Positions 1 through 9,383 of a stretch of DNA of 64,000 bases are shown piece by piece. Made by a program: the position numbers and the translations under genes. Source of the stretch: CAZEVY01 sp964515555 (lineage in GTDB: Bacteria > Acidobacteriota > Terriglobia > Bryobacterales > Bryobacteraceae). The stretch spans positions 62,001 through 126,000 of the forward strand of contig CAZEVY010000001.1 in the NCBI GenBank assembly GCA_964515555.1. Reading direction: 5' to 3'. Positions within the stretch are counted from its first letter, which is position 1; the number at the start of each line of letters is the position of its first letter. Under the pieces are notes generated by a model. That model worked only from the letters and a program-made list of their open reading frames with translations. It did not search any database and was not told where the DNA came from.

Positions 1-977
1 CGGCCGGCGAGGCGGACAATGGCGTCCGGTGTGGCGGTGTTGCCGTTGAGCTTGTCGCCGACGACCAGATGATTCGGGTCGTGGCGGCGGATGGCGGCGG
101 CGGCGACGGAGTAGTAGCGGTCGACGACGCGCTCGAGGAAGGCTTCGTTATCGCGCCGCTCGACGGCGTTGGCGGGGTCGTGAAGGGGGCGCCAATCGGC
201 GGCGGCGGCGAGGGCGTCGAAAGAATCGAACGACGTGGCGTAGGCGCGGTTGAAGGCGGCGATATCGCGATGGCGCTCGCGCATGGTCTCGACGTAGGCG
301 AGTTTGCCGGGCGCCGGCGCGGAGAGATTGCGGAGGACGCGCGGCCAGGTGGGGAGGCCGGGACGGGTGGCGCCGAAGGTGTTGTTGATGCGCGGGGCGG
401 CGTCGGCTTCGGTGAAGATGGGGCAGTCGGTGAAGAAGTAGCCGATCAGCCAGGGATCGGCGGCGCGCGGGGCGGCGTCGTCGCGGGCGAGGCGGTCGCA
501 GTGCGCGGCGAAATCGGGCGCGAAGACGTCGCGGAAGTCGGCGGCGGCGGGCGTCATGTAGTGGTTGATGGCGACGAATTCGAGGCGGTGGATGTAGGGG
601 GCGAAGCCGCGGGGAAGTCCGCGGGTGGGCGTGTGGACGCCGAGGTGATTCATGCCGAGAGCGGTGAGGTCGTCGCGCAGCTTCTTGTGAAAGGCGGGGA
701 GGAGCTCGGCGGGCGGGGCTTCGACGGGGACGCCGAGGCGTCCGGCCCATTGCGCGGCGCACTCCTTTCGGCGCAGGAGTCCGTAGTGGGCGTGGTTGAG
801 ACCGAAGCCGAGGTAGGGGTGTCCGTCGGGTGTGACGAGCCACCAGCGGCGGCCGTGCTCGAGTCGGAATCGGCCGGTGGACTGGAGGCGGCGCGCGGTC
901 CAGCCGCCGTAGGGGTCGCGTGCGGCGGCGGGGAGGAGGGGAGCGGCGAGAGTGGCGAGGAGGTCGCGGCGCCGCAT
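1..977 (-). CDS. Agarase-like glycoside hydrolase, N-terminal part (runs off the window)
   Basis: I see an open minus-strand frame from an ATG at 975-977 to the window edge (325 codons, no stop). The N-terminus MRRRDLLATLAAPLLPAAA has an RRxxLL-type twin-arginine motif and hydrophobic stretch, so Tat export is likely. The mature part starts with a segment typical of clan GH-A agarase-like enzymes: RWWLVTPDGHPYLGFGLNH at about residues 42-60. Later come LIGYFFTDCP (about 179) and VVGDKLNGNT near the edge. By family knowledge such proteins are TIM-barrel glycosidases acting on polysaccharides; the exact substrate cannot be read here. The catalytic acids lie partly beyond the edge. It is divergent from leuS with a 69-bp gap. 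Sure of the coding frame, fairly sure of the family. Confidence 0.75.
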   Translation of the reverse strand, partial: MRRRDLLATLAAPLLPAAARDPYGGWTARRLQSTGRFRLEHGRRWWLVTPDGHPYLGFGLNHAHYGLLRRKECAAQWAGRLGVPVEAPPAELLPAFHKKLRDDLTALGMNHLGVHTPTRGLPRGFAPYIHRLEFVAINHYMTPAAADFRDVFAPDFAAHCDRLARDDAAPRAADPWLIGYFFTDCPIFTEADAAPRINNTFGATRPGLPTWPRVLRNLSAPAPGKLAYVETMRERHRDIAAFNRAYATSFDSFDALAAAADWRPLHDPANAVERRDNEAFLERVVDRYYSVAAAAIRRHDPNHLVVGDKLNGNTATPDAIVRLAG

Positions 978-1046
978 ATATTGAATAGGTTACGCCGTCG
1001 ATCGGGTGGGCGGCGATCGCCGAAACATTCAGGCCCAGAAACGTTT

Positions 1047-3335
<2,289 letters not shown>

Positions 3336-3339
3336 GAGC

Positions 3340-3543
3340 ATGAGCGACGACTTCGTCATGGAGCGCACCGGCAAGCTGGAGGATCTCGACCGCTCGTTCG
3401 ACGTCGAGTACTGGCAGCGTCAAGGGTCGGCTGCGATTTTCGCCGCCGCCTGGGAAATGGTGGTCGAAGCGTGGAAGCTGAAGGGCCGCGACCCCGATGA
3501 ACTCCGACTTCAAAGAACTGTTGAGAGCCTTCAACGACTCTGA
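3340..3543 (+). CDS. Small protein upstream of and overlapping a nucleotidyltransferase; possible antitoxin-type partner
   Basis: 67 residues, ATG at 3340, only 4 nt after the leuS stop, so probably translationally coupled to leuS. It has an acidic start and a central FDVEYWQRQGSAAIFAAAW motif (residues 20-38), and is predicted all-alpha. It overlaps the next gene by 47 nt. From memory, small proteins with this motif often precede nucleotidyltransferases of the following type, which suggests a two-gene module; whether it neutralises the enzyme is inference. No known catalytic motif. Confidence 0.6.
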   Translation: MSDDFVMERTGKLEDLDRSFDVEYWQRQGSAAIFAAAWEMVVEAWKLKGRDPDELRLQRTVESLQRL

Positions 3544-3940
3544 GGTCGAGTACCTCGTCATCGGCGGGTACGCCGTCATGCATTATTCCGAGCCGCGCTT
3601 CACAAAGGACCTCGACCTCTGGGTTAACGCTACCGCTGCGAATGCAGACCGCGTATTCCGCGCCCTCGCCGCCTTTGGCGCGCCGCTCGCGGGAATGAAG
3701 CCGGAGGATTTCGCGAAGGCCGGGACGTTCTACCAGATGGGCCGGCCGCCGGTTCGAGTCGACATTCTGATGTCGGTCACGGGCATGACGTTCGGCAGCG
3801 CATGGCCGAATCGAGTGCTCGCCGACTTCGGCGGCGTTATCGCGAACGTGGTCGCGAAGGCCGATCTCATCACGATCAAACGAGCACTCGGCCGACCGCG
3901 CGACATCCTCGACGCCGATGAGTTGGACCGCGCTCCATGA
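3497..3940 (+). CDS. Minimal nucleotidyltransferase (DUF6036/AbiEii-like)
   Basis: 147 residues. The N-terminal third carries the polymerase-beta-type nucleotidyltransferase signature: YLVIGGYAVMHY (about 19-30), then RFTKDLDLWV (34-43) with the paired catalytic aspartates, and a later VDILMSV strand (about 84-90) with the third acidic residue. Proteins of this size and layout are annotated as DUF6036 or AbiEii-type nucleotidyltransferases, often the enzymatic half of toxin-antitoxin or defence modules. The target RNA or protein cannot be inferred. It overlaps the 67-residue gene and sits between two copies of the leuS 3' end. Confidence 0.7.
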   Translation: MNSDFKELLRAFNDSEVEYLVIGGYAVMHYSEPRFTKDLDLWVNATAANADRVFRALAAFGAPLAGMKPEDFAKAGTFYQMGRPPVRVDILMSVTGMTFGSAWPNRVLADFGGVIANVVAKADLITIKRALGRPRDILDADELDRAP

Positions 3941-4025
3941 CGTTATGAAACCATGATCGAGGATATTCAGGCCGCGGCGGTTCTTTCGGACGAGCCGCTC
4001 GCATCTCCAGTCGACGTCGCGCACA

Positions 4026-4064
4026 ACGCAGCGGGGCGCGAGCGTTGACTGCCAGCGTGGAGCG
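4026..4064 (+). repeat. 39-bp direct repeat, copy 1
   Basis: A 39-bp sequence starting ACGCAGCGGGGCGCG and ending GCCAGCGTGGAGCG, identical to 5094-5132. It lies downstream of the nucleotidyltransferase cassette and directly abuts the start of the second leuS 3' copy at 4065. It contains a short internal direct repeat (AGCGT) but no long hairpin that I can see. Confidence 0.95.
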
Positions 4065-4519
4065 TCGGCAGGATCACCGAGGATTTCGAGTCGCGCTGGC
4101 ATTTCAACACGTCGGTGGCGGCGTTGATGGAGCTGATGAACGAGTTGACGGAGCTGGAGTCGAAGCTTTCGGGGGGCGCGCTGGCGGAGATTCTGGAAAA
4201 GCTGGTGCTGCTGCTGGGTCCCTTCGCGCCCTACATGGCCGAGGAGTTGTGGGAGCAGATGGGCCGCACGGGACCGGTGTGCAAGCAGCCGTGGCCGGTC
4301 TGCGACGCCGAGCTGGCGCGCGAGGACGAGGCCGACATCGTCGTGCAGGTGAACGGGAAGGTGCGGTCGCGGATGGCGGCGCCGTTCGGGACGCCGCGCG
4401 AGGAGCTGGAGCGGCGGGCACTGGCCGACGGAAAGGTGCGCGCGCTGGTTGACGGCAAAGCTGTCGTGAAGGTGGTGGTGGTGCCGGATAAGCTGGTGAA
4501 TATCGTGGTGAAGGGATGA
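4065..4519 (+). pseudogene. leuS: Second copy of the leuS 3' end (anticodon-binding and C-terminal domains)
   Basis: From 4065 the sequence repeats leuS from 3055 onward. Over the 126 bp comparable before the gap it differs at only two positions (3092 C/4102 T, 3125 C/4135 G), both synonymous. After the gap the match is exact through the TGA at 4517-4519. The encoded segment has EILEKLVLLLGPFAPYMAEELW and the C-terminal VVQVNGKVRSR region. It has no catalytic core and cannot be a synthetase alone. Homology stops at the stop codon, where a different cassette begins. It could be a vestige of a tandem duplication, a 3' end carried in by a mobile cassette, or a strain variant joined by the scaffolder. 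Confidence 0.85.
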
Positions 4520-4586
4520 TTGAAGAGCAAAGGGTAAGGTCGAGTCCTTTGTCGTGCGCATTCCATGACAGGTGTACACTGGAGTC

Positions 4587-4829
4587 GTGATCACGAAGGC
4601 CCCACCGCGCGAGTCACGCGCCGCGATGCTGCAGCGGCTTCGGCAAAAGGCCGCGGAGAATCCCGACCTCCTGACCGAAGACGAAGACGATATCCTCTAC
4701 ATCGAGCAGCACAAGGACGAGCCGACAGTTCCCTTCGACGAGGTGCTTCGTGAAGACGGCCGCGAGCGCGTGGATGGCCGTATACAGAAGATCGGCGCAG
4801 CGAGCACTCCGCGCCATCGTCGAAGGTGA
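4587..4829 (+). CDS. RelB-like antitoxin of a type II module
   Basis: About 80 residues from a GTG at 4587 (GGAG lies close upstream; an in-frame GTG at 4572 is an alternative). Acidic middle part (LLTEDEDDILYIEQHKDEP, about 28-46) ending in VPFDEVLREDG, a tail typical of antitoxins encoded before RelE/ParE toxins; the last ~20 codons overlap the toxin frame. I recognise no definite DNA-binding fold. Function is inferred mainly from the overlap with the RelE-type gene. It lies 67 bp after the leuS 3' duplicate. Confidence 0.6.
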   Translation: MITKAPPRESRAAMLQRLRQKAAENPDLLTEDEDDILYIEQHKDEPTVPFDEVLREDGRERVDGRIQKIGAASTPRHRRR

Positions 4830-5082
4830 CGTTCGCGACGAGCTTTACGAGGCCGTCAACGACCTGGAGGCCGATCCGTTCCCCCCGGACGCTATCGAGT
4901 TAAAGGGAAACCCCGGCGTTTTCAGGATTCGCGTCGGGCAATATCGCGTTCTGTACCAGGTTTCCGAAAAACAGCAGAAGATCGTCATTGAACGAGTAAG
5001 TCTGCGGGAAACGGCCTACAAAGGCTACGAGCCGTACGTACCCCACCCGACCCGCCGTGGCGGCCGTCGCCCTGCCACCTGA
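4774..5082 (+). CDS. RelE/ParE-family toxin
   Basis: 102 residues from ATG 4774 (MAVYRRSAQRALR); an in-frame GTG at 4750 would add eight residues. The core follows the RelE/ParE pattern: N-terminal helices with basic residues, then FRIRVGQYRVLYQV and a final strand IVIERVSLR. Members cleave mRNA on the ribosome (RelE) or poison gyrase (ParE); motifs alone do not decide which. It overlaps the putative antitoxin, the usual layout. The C-terminal tail after ETAYKG is Pro/Arg-rich and probably not part of the fold. A 39-bp repeat follows 11 nt downstream. Confidence 0.75.
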   Translation: MAVYRRSAQRALRAIVEGDVRDELYEAVNDLEADPFPPDAIELKGNPGVFRIRVGQYRVLYQVSEKQQKIVIERVSLRETAYKGYEPYVPHPTRRGGRRPAT

Positions 5083-5093
5083 CCGACCGGGCG

Positions 5094-5132
5094 ACGCAGC
5101 GGGGCGCGAGCGTTGACTGCCAGCGTGGAGCG
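5094..5132 (+). repeat. 39-bp direct repeat, copy 2
   Basis: Identical to 4026-4064. It closes the second leuS-3'/toxin cassette unit and is followed by the 3' end of the acyltransferase gene, 17 bp away. The two units (3055-4064 and 4065-5132) share both their left part (leuS 3' end) and their right end (this repeat) but carry unrelated genes between. Confidence 0.95.
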
Positions 5133-5149
5133 CGCCCGGCGCTGTGCGA

Positions 5150-6370
5150 TCAGATCTTCAGAAACAGCTTTCGACGATACATCCAGTACAGGACCAGCCA
5201 GTACACCAACAAGACCGCCGCTCCGATGACGGCGGGCTCCAGCGCCGCGCCGAAGACCTGAAACGCCGCCGGGCCCAGGTGAATGCGCAGGCTGCTCAGC
5301 AGGAATCCCTCCCACCAGTGCGCGATCAAGTATGCCGCGATGGAGTTCGCGCCGATGACCACCAGCGGGAAGGCCCACTTCCGGTAGCCCTTCCTCTCGA
5401 TAATCCAGCAGAATGCCGCCAGGAACAGGAAGCACACTCCGCCGCTGAACAGCGTCCATCCCGGCGTCCAGATGCGCTTCACCAGGGGGACGACTCCGGC
5501 CGCGTGCAGCGCCAGGCCCGAAACGATTCCGATGACGCCGGCCGCGACGAGCTTCGTCATCGGCACGCGCGGCGACGACGATCGCAGCCAGCGGCCCGCC
5601 GCGAGGCCGAGAATCATTGTCCCCAGGGTCGGCAAGAAGCTCAGAGTCAGGTAGCCGCCGCGATTGGCGACGAACGGCGCCGATCGCGGGAAGAGGTTGA
5701 GGAACCACTGGTCGAAGGCGCTTCCGAGATTGGCGTTCTTGTTCCAGTGGGCCATCAGGCCGGTGTAGTGATGCGGCCAGTCCGGAGGCACGCCGGCCTT
5801 CGCGTAGTCGAAATCGGGAGCGGCCACCGGATACACGGCCCACGCCAGCCAGTAGCCCGTGAGGATGACCGCGAGCGCGATCCATTGCCAGCGCGGGCGG
5901 CGGAATCCCAGCAGGAACAGGATCGGATAGCCCAGGCCGATCTGCGCCAGCGTGTCCTCGAAGGTGAAGTTGGTCCGCGGTCCGCTGGCCGACCGCAGAA
6001 AGACCCCCAGTGCGACCAGCAGCAGCGACCGCCAGAGCGCATGTCCGAACATACGCGGGAAGGTCCCGCCCCTGGCGACGCGGCTCGCGATCGAGTAGGG
6101 CAGGGCTACTCCAACCAGAAAGGAGAATCCCGGTTGAATCGTGTCGTGCAGCGAGCAGCCGGCCCAGTCGACGTGCGTCTGGAGGGAAGCGAGGAATCCC
6201 CAGGCCCAGCTTTCGGGAAGGGCGCGCGCGACGCGGGAAAGGCGGAGGACTTCCGCCATCATCAGCAGCATCACGAAGCCGCGGTAGGCGTCGACGGCGA
6301 GATTGCGCCTCGGGGGCGCCGCCAGAAGCGGCTCGCCGGCAGCGATGAATGGTTCGGAGGCGGCCTGCAT
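5150..6370 (-). CDS. Multi-pass membrane acyltransferase (HGSNAT/DUF5009-like)
   Basis: 406 residues from ATG at 6368-6370, chosen for the AGGA about 8 nt upstream and because the family begins near RNLAVDAYRGFVMLLMMAEV (about 22-41). That segment is the hallmark of the heparan-alpha-glucosaminide N-acetyltransferase/DUF5009 group, with an arginine and a glycine at the first membrane helix. About ten hydrophobic helices follow, with a conserved His/Asp-rich loop (VDWAGCSLHDTIQPGFSFLVG). These integral membrane enzymes are thought to transfer acetyl groups from cytoplasmic acetyl-CoA to sugars outside; the bacterial substrate is unknown. Divergent from the LRR gene with a 33-bp gap. Confidence 0.7.
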   Translation of the reverse strand: MQAASEPFIAAGEPLLAAPPRRNLAVDAYRGFVMLLMMAEVLRLSRVARALPESWAWGFLASLQTHVDWAGCSLHDTIQPGFSFLVGVALPYSIASRVARGGTFPRMFGHALWRSLLLVALGVFLRSASGPRTNFTFEDTLAQIGLGYPILFLLGFRRPRWQWIALAVILTGYWLAWAVYPVAAPDFDYAKAGVPPDWPHHYTGLMAHWNKNANLGSAFDQWFLNLFPRSAPFVANRGGYLTLSFLPTLGTMILGLAAGRWLRSSSPRVPMTKLVAAGVIGIVSGLALHAAGVVPLVKRIWTPGWTLFSGGVCFLFLAAFCWIIERKGYRKWAFPLVVIGANSIAAYLIAHWWEGFLLSSLRIHLGPAAFQVFGAALEPAVIGAAVLLVYWLVLYWMYRRKLFLKI

Positions 6371-6403
6371 TCCCGATTCCTGTGATGGAGTAGAGTGTAG
6401 TAC

Positions 6404-8404
6404 ATGCGACCGCGGAGTGTGGCTTTGCTTACGGCCATGGCCGCGGTCCTTTCCGCCTCCGGGCCGCGCTCCGAACGCGAGATCGCCGAGTGGGCCATAC
6501 GGCACGGCGGTAGGGTGATCGTCGCCGGCAGCCGGACGCCCGTCGCCGACATGATGGCGCTGCCGGCGGGCGAGATCCGGCTGGTGGGCGTCGACCTCAT
6601 GGGTACGCTGATCGATCCCAACGAGCTGGAGATGCTGAGCGGGCTGACGGGGCTCAAGGAGCTGTATCTGCCGGGTCCGAGCTGGAATCCGGGCGCCGGG
6701 AGCCGGCTAGACGCCAACGAGCAGTTGAAGTTTCTCGGCGATTTGAGCGGCCTGGAGAAGCTCTACTTCAGTCTCCACTTTCTGACGAACGTCAACGTGC
6801 GCGACAACGGCGTCGCGCTGCTGAGGGGGCTGGCGAATCTGAAGGAATTCCGCTGCGCGCAGTGCCGCCTCTCGAAGTTCAGCCTGGCGGCGTTTCCGAA
6901 GCTGGAATCCGTCGACCTCAGCCTCTCGACGTTCAGCGACGAGGGCATGAAGGGCATGGAGTCGCTCACCGGACTGCGCCGTCTGAGCCTGCGCGACACG
7001 CTGGTTACCGAGGAAGGGCTTCGGCACCTGAGCGGACTCACCCGCGTCGAGGAACTCGATCTGGCGGGGATTCACGTGACGGACGCGGGCCTGGCTCACC
7101 TGCGGAATCTGAAGGAGATTCGCAAGCTCAGCCTGCTCGGCTCGGAGATCACAGACGCCTCGGTCGACGTACTCGCGGGCATGCCGCGTCTCAGCGAGCT
7201 GAACCTCTATCGCAGCAAGATCACCAACGCCGGGCTGGCGCGACTGGCGGCGCTCAAGGACCTGTCGGCGGTCGACCTGCGCTACAGCCGCGTCACGCCG
7301 ACCGGCGTGCAAAGCTTCCGGGCGGCGCTGCCGAAGTGCAAGGTGGAGTTTCTGAGCGCGGCGACCGTGCGGGGCCGCGCCGCGACGGCCGCGCGTCCGG
7401 CGGGAACCTCCGACGCGGCCATCGCCCAATGGGTGAAGTCGCTGGGCGGCAAGGCCGAGTTGGCCGGGGGCCGCGTGAAATCGGTGTCGCTGGCGTCGAC
7501 CGGCATCGGCGACGCACAGGTGGCGGCGCTGGCGCCGCTCACGGCCATCGAGAAGCTCGACCTGGAGGCCACCGAGGTCGGCGACCTCGGGCTGGCGTCG
7601 CTCGGCAAGCTGAAGAGTCTCACGGACCTGAATCTGAGTCACACGACGGTCTCCGACGCGGGACTGGCGCACCTGGCAGGTCTGGAGAAGCTGGAGCGGC
7701 TGCGTCTCGGCGGAGTGCAGGTGCGCGGCGCGGGACTGGCGCACCTCAGGAATCTCGCCGCGCTGCGGTTCCTGGATCTCACCGCGTCGCCGGTCTCCGA
7801 CGAGGGCGTCGAGCAGGCCGCCGGAATCCTCTCGATCGAGCATCTGCTGCTGGACGGCACCGACATCACCAACGGCGGGCTCAAGCATCTTCCGCGGCTG
7901 CCGCGACTCAAGTCGCTCTCGCTGGCCGGGACCGACGCCGGCGACGAGGGCCTGCGACAGATCGCACTCATCGCGACGATCGAGGAGCTGGTGCTCGACC
8001 ACACGCGCTTCACCGACAAGGGACTCGAGCACCTGCGCCCGCTGGCGAACCTGACGCGGCTGGAGATGTTCCGCACGCGTGCCGGCAACAACGGCATGGC
8101 GGCGGTGGCGAGCCTCAAGAATCTCGCGGTGCTCGGGCTCGACTACACGTCGGTCGACGACAAGGGGATGGAGATCCTGAAGACGCTTCCGAAGCTCCGC
8201 GAGCTGCGGCTGGACAGCGCCGCGGTGACGGACGCCTCGGCGGCGGCGATCGGCTCGATGACCGGCCTCAAGGTGTTGAACCTGTACCACACGCTGGTGA
8301 CCGAGAAGGGATACCAGCAACTGCGGGCGGCGCTGCCGGACTGCCGGATCACATTCGACCGCTATTCGTCGGCCACGACACGCCGGAGCGTGGAAAACCA
8401 ATGA
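6404..8404 (+). CDS. Exported leucine-rich-repeat protein with two LRR domains
   Basis: 666 residues. A signal peptide (MRPRSVALLTAMAAVLSASG) is followed by two LRR solenoids. Each starts with a cap of the type IAEWAIRHGG / IAQWVKSLGG and ends with FRAALPKCKVEF (about 305-316) or LRAALPDCRITF (about 643-654), so the gene looks like an internal duplication. Repeat units are ~24 residues with the ribonuclease-inhibitor-like consensus LxxLxxLdLxxTxVTDaGLxhL. No catalytic motif. Such solenoids bind proteins or surfaces; the ligand is unknown. Its stop overlaps the start of the next LRR gene by 4 nt (ATGA), so the two are one operon. Confidence 0.8.
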   Translation: MRPRSVALLTAMAAVLSASGPRSEREIAEWAIRHGGRVIVAGSRTPVADMMALPAGEIRLVGVDLMGTLIDPNELEMLSGLTGLKELYLPGPSWNPGAGSRLDANEQLKFLGDLSGLEKLYFSLHFLTNVNVRDNGVALLRGLANLKEFRCAQCRLSKFSLAAFPKLESVDLSLSTFSDEGMKGMESLTGLRRLSLRDTLVTEEGLRHLSGLTRVEELDLAGIHVTDAGLAHLRNLKEIRKLSLLGSEITDASVDVLAGMPRLSELNLYRSKITNAGLARLAALKDLSAVDLRYSRVTPTGVQSFRAALPKCKVEFLSAATVRGRAATAARPAGTSDAAIAQWVKSLGGKAELAGGRVKSVSLASTGIGDAQVAALAPLTAIEKLDLEATEVGDLGLASLGKLKSLTDLNLSHTTVSDAGLAHLAGLEKLERLRLGGVQVRGAGLAHLRNLAALRFLDLTASPVSDEGVEQAAGILSIEHLLLDGTDITNGGLKHLPRLPRLKSLSLAGTDAGDEGLRQIALIATIEELVLDHTRFTDKGLEHLRPLANLTRLEMFRTRAGNNGMAAVASLKNLAVLGLDYTSVDDKGMEILKTLPKLRELRLDSAAVTDASAAAIGSMTGLKVLNLYHTLVTEKGYQQLRAALPDCRITFDRYSSATTRRSVENQ

Positions 8405-9345
8405 GACTTCTCGCCACGATTCTGCTGCCGGCCGCGACAATTCTCCTGGCCGCGCGGGTGGCCGCCGACGACGGCGCCCCCGATTGGATCGCCTCGGTCG
8501 GCGGCGTCGCCACCAAGGACAAGGCCGGACACATCGTCGCTGTCGACCTGCGCTCCAGTTGGGTCACCGACGCGGACCTGGCGCGGCTGGCGCAACTGCC
8601 GAACCTGGCGCGGCTCGATCTCTCGATGACGCGCATCACCGACCACGGCCTGCGGCAGTTGAGGAGCGCGCCGGCGATCGCCGAGCTGAACCTCTACTAC
8701 GCCGAGCAGGTCACCGACGAAGGCATGGCGGCGGTGAAGGGCTGGAAGCATCTGAAGCGCGTCAACCTGCGTGGCTCCAAGATCACCGACACGACGCTCG
8801 AGCACCTCTCCGGCATCGAAACGATCGAGGCCGTGGACGCCGGTTTCGCGCAGGTCACCGACGTCGGAATCGACCACCTGATCGCGCTCCCGAACCTGAA
8901 AGAGCTGATGCTGGGCGGCAACAAGCTCACCGATATGGGCCTGTCGGCGCTGCGCCAGATGCCCGGCCTGCGATACCTGGACCTCGGCGGGATGCAGCGC
9001 ACGGACTCGGGCCTGTGGTCGGTCAGCCTCACCGAGCTGGGCGTGGACGCGATCGCGACGCTGCGCGAGCTTCGGGAACTGCGCCTGGGCGGAATGGCGG
9101 TGTCGGCGCGGTCATTCGAGAAACTCAAGACGCTGACGAAGCTCGAGCGGCTGGGCCTGCAAGGCTGCCGGCGGGTGGGCGACGACGCTCTGGCGGTGCT
9201 CGCCACCTACCCGGCGCTTCAGACGCTCGACGTGAAAGGCACGGCGGCGACGGAAAAGGGAATCGCCGCCTTCCGGCAGGCCAAGCCCGCGGCGACGCTG
9301 CTGAGCGGCGCGTGGGAAGGTCCGCGCCCGCCTCGCGGCCAGTAA
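8401..9345 (+). CDS. Exported leucine-rich-repeat protein, single domain
   Basis: 314 residues from ATG at 8401, overlapping the previous gene by 4 nt. Signal peptide MRLLATILLPAATILLAARVAA, then DWIASVGG as N-cap and about eight LRR units (LARLAQLPNLARLDLSMTRI; LKELMLGGNKLTDMGLSAL). It ends in a Pro/Arg/Gly tail. It resembles each half of the preceding 666-residue protein, so the operon holds three related LRR domains. Probably periplasmic or surface-exposed; function unknown. Confidence 0.8.
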   Translation: MRLLATILLPAATILLAARVAADDGAPDWIASVGGVATKDKAGHIVAVDLRSSWVTDADLARLAQLPNLARLDLSMTRITDHGLRQLRSAPAIAELNLYYAEQVTDEGMAAVKGWKHLKRVNLRGSKITDTTLEHLSGIETIEAVDAGFAQVTDVGIDHLIALPNLKELMLGGNKLTDMGLSALRQMPGLRYLDLGGMQRTDSGLWSVSLTELGVDAIATLRELRELRLGGMAVSARSFEKLKTLTKLERLGLQGCRRVGDDALAVLATYPALQTLDVKGTAATEKGIAAFRQAKPAATLLSGAWEGPRPPRGQ

Positions 9346-9383
9346 GGACTCGGGCCGCGGCCGATCGTCACCGCGCCGTGCGC

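Noticed and set aside
1011..1022. CGGCGATCGCCG palindrome before leuS
   Set aside because: A 12-bp GC-rich palindrome is expected by chance in such DNA; no second feature supports it as an operator.
69..1046. N-terminal extension of the leuS frame over 300 codons upstream
   Set aside because: Gly/Val/Glu-rich sequence unlike LeuRS and antisense to the glycoside-hydrolase frame; LeuRS begins at 1047.
3953..4048. Small plus-strand ORF (MIEDIQAAAVLSDEPLAS...) running into the first 39-bp repeat
   Set aside because: Its end lies inside the repeat, there is no clear ribosome-binding site and no recognisable motif; too weak to list as a gene.
4026..4064. 39-bp repeat as an integron attC site
   Set aside because: No complete core-site consensus (GTTRRRY) or long imperfect hairpin, and no integrase in the window.
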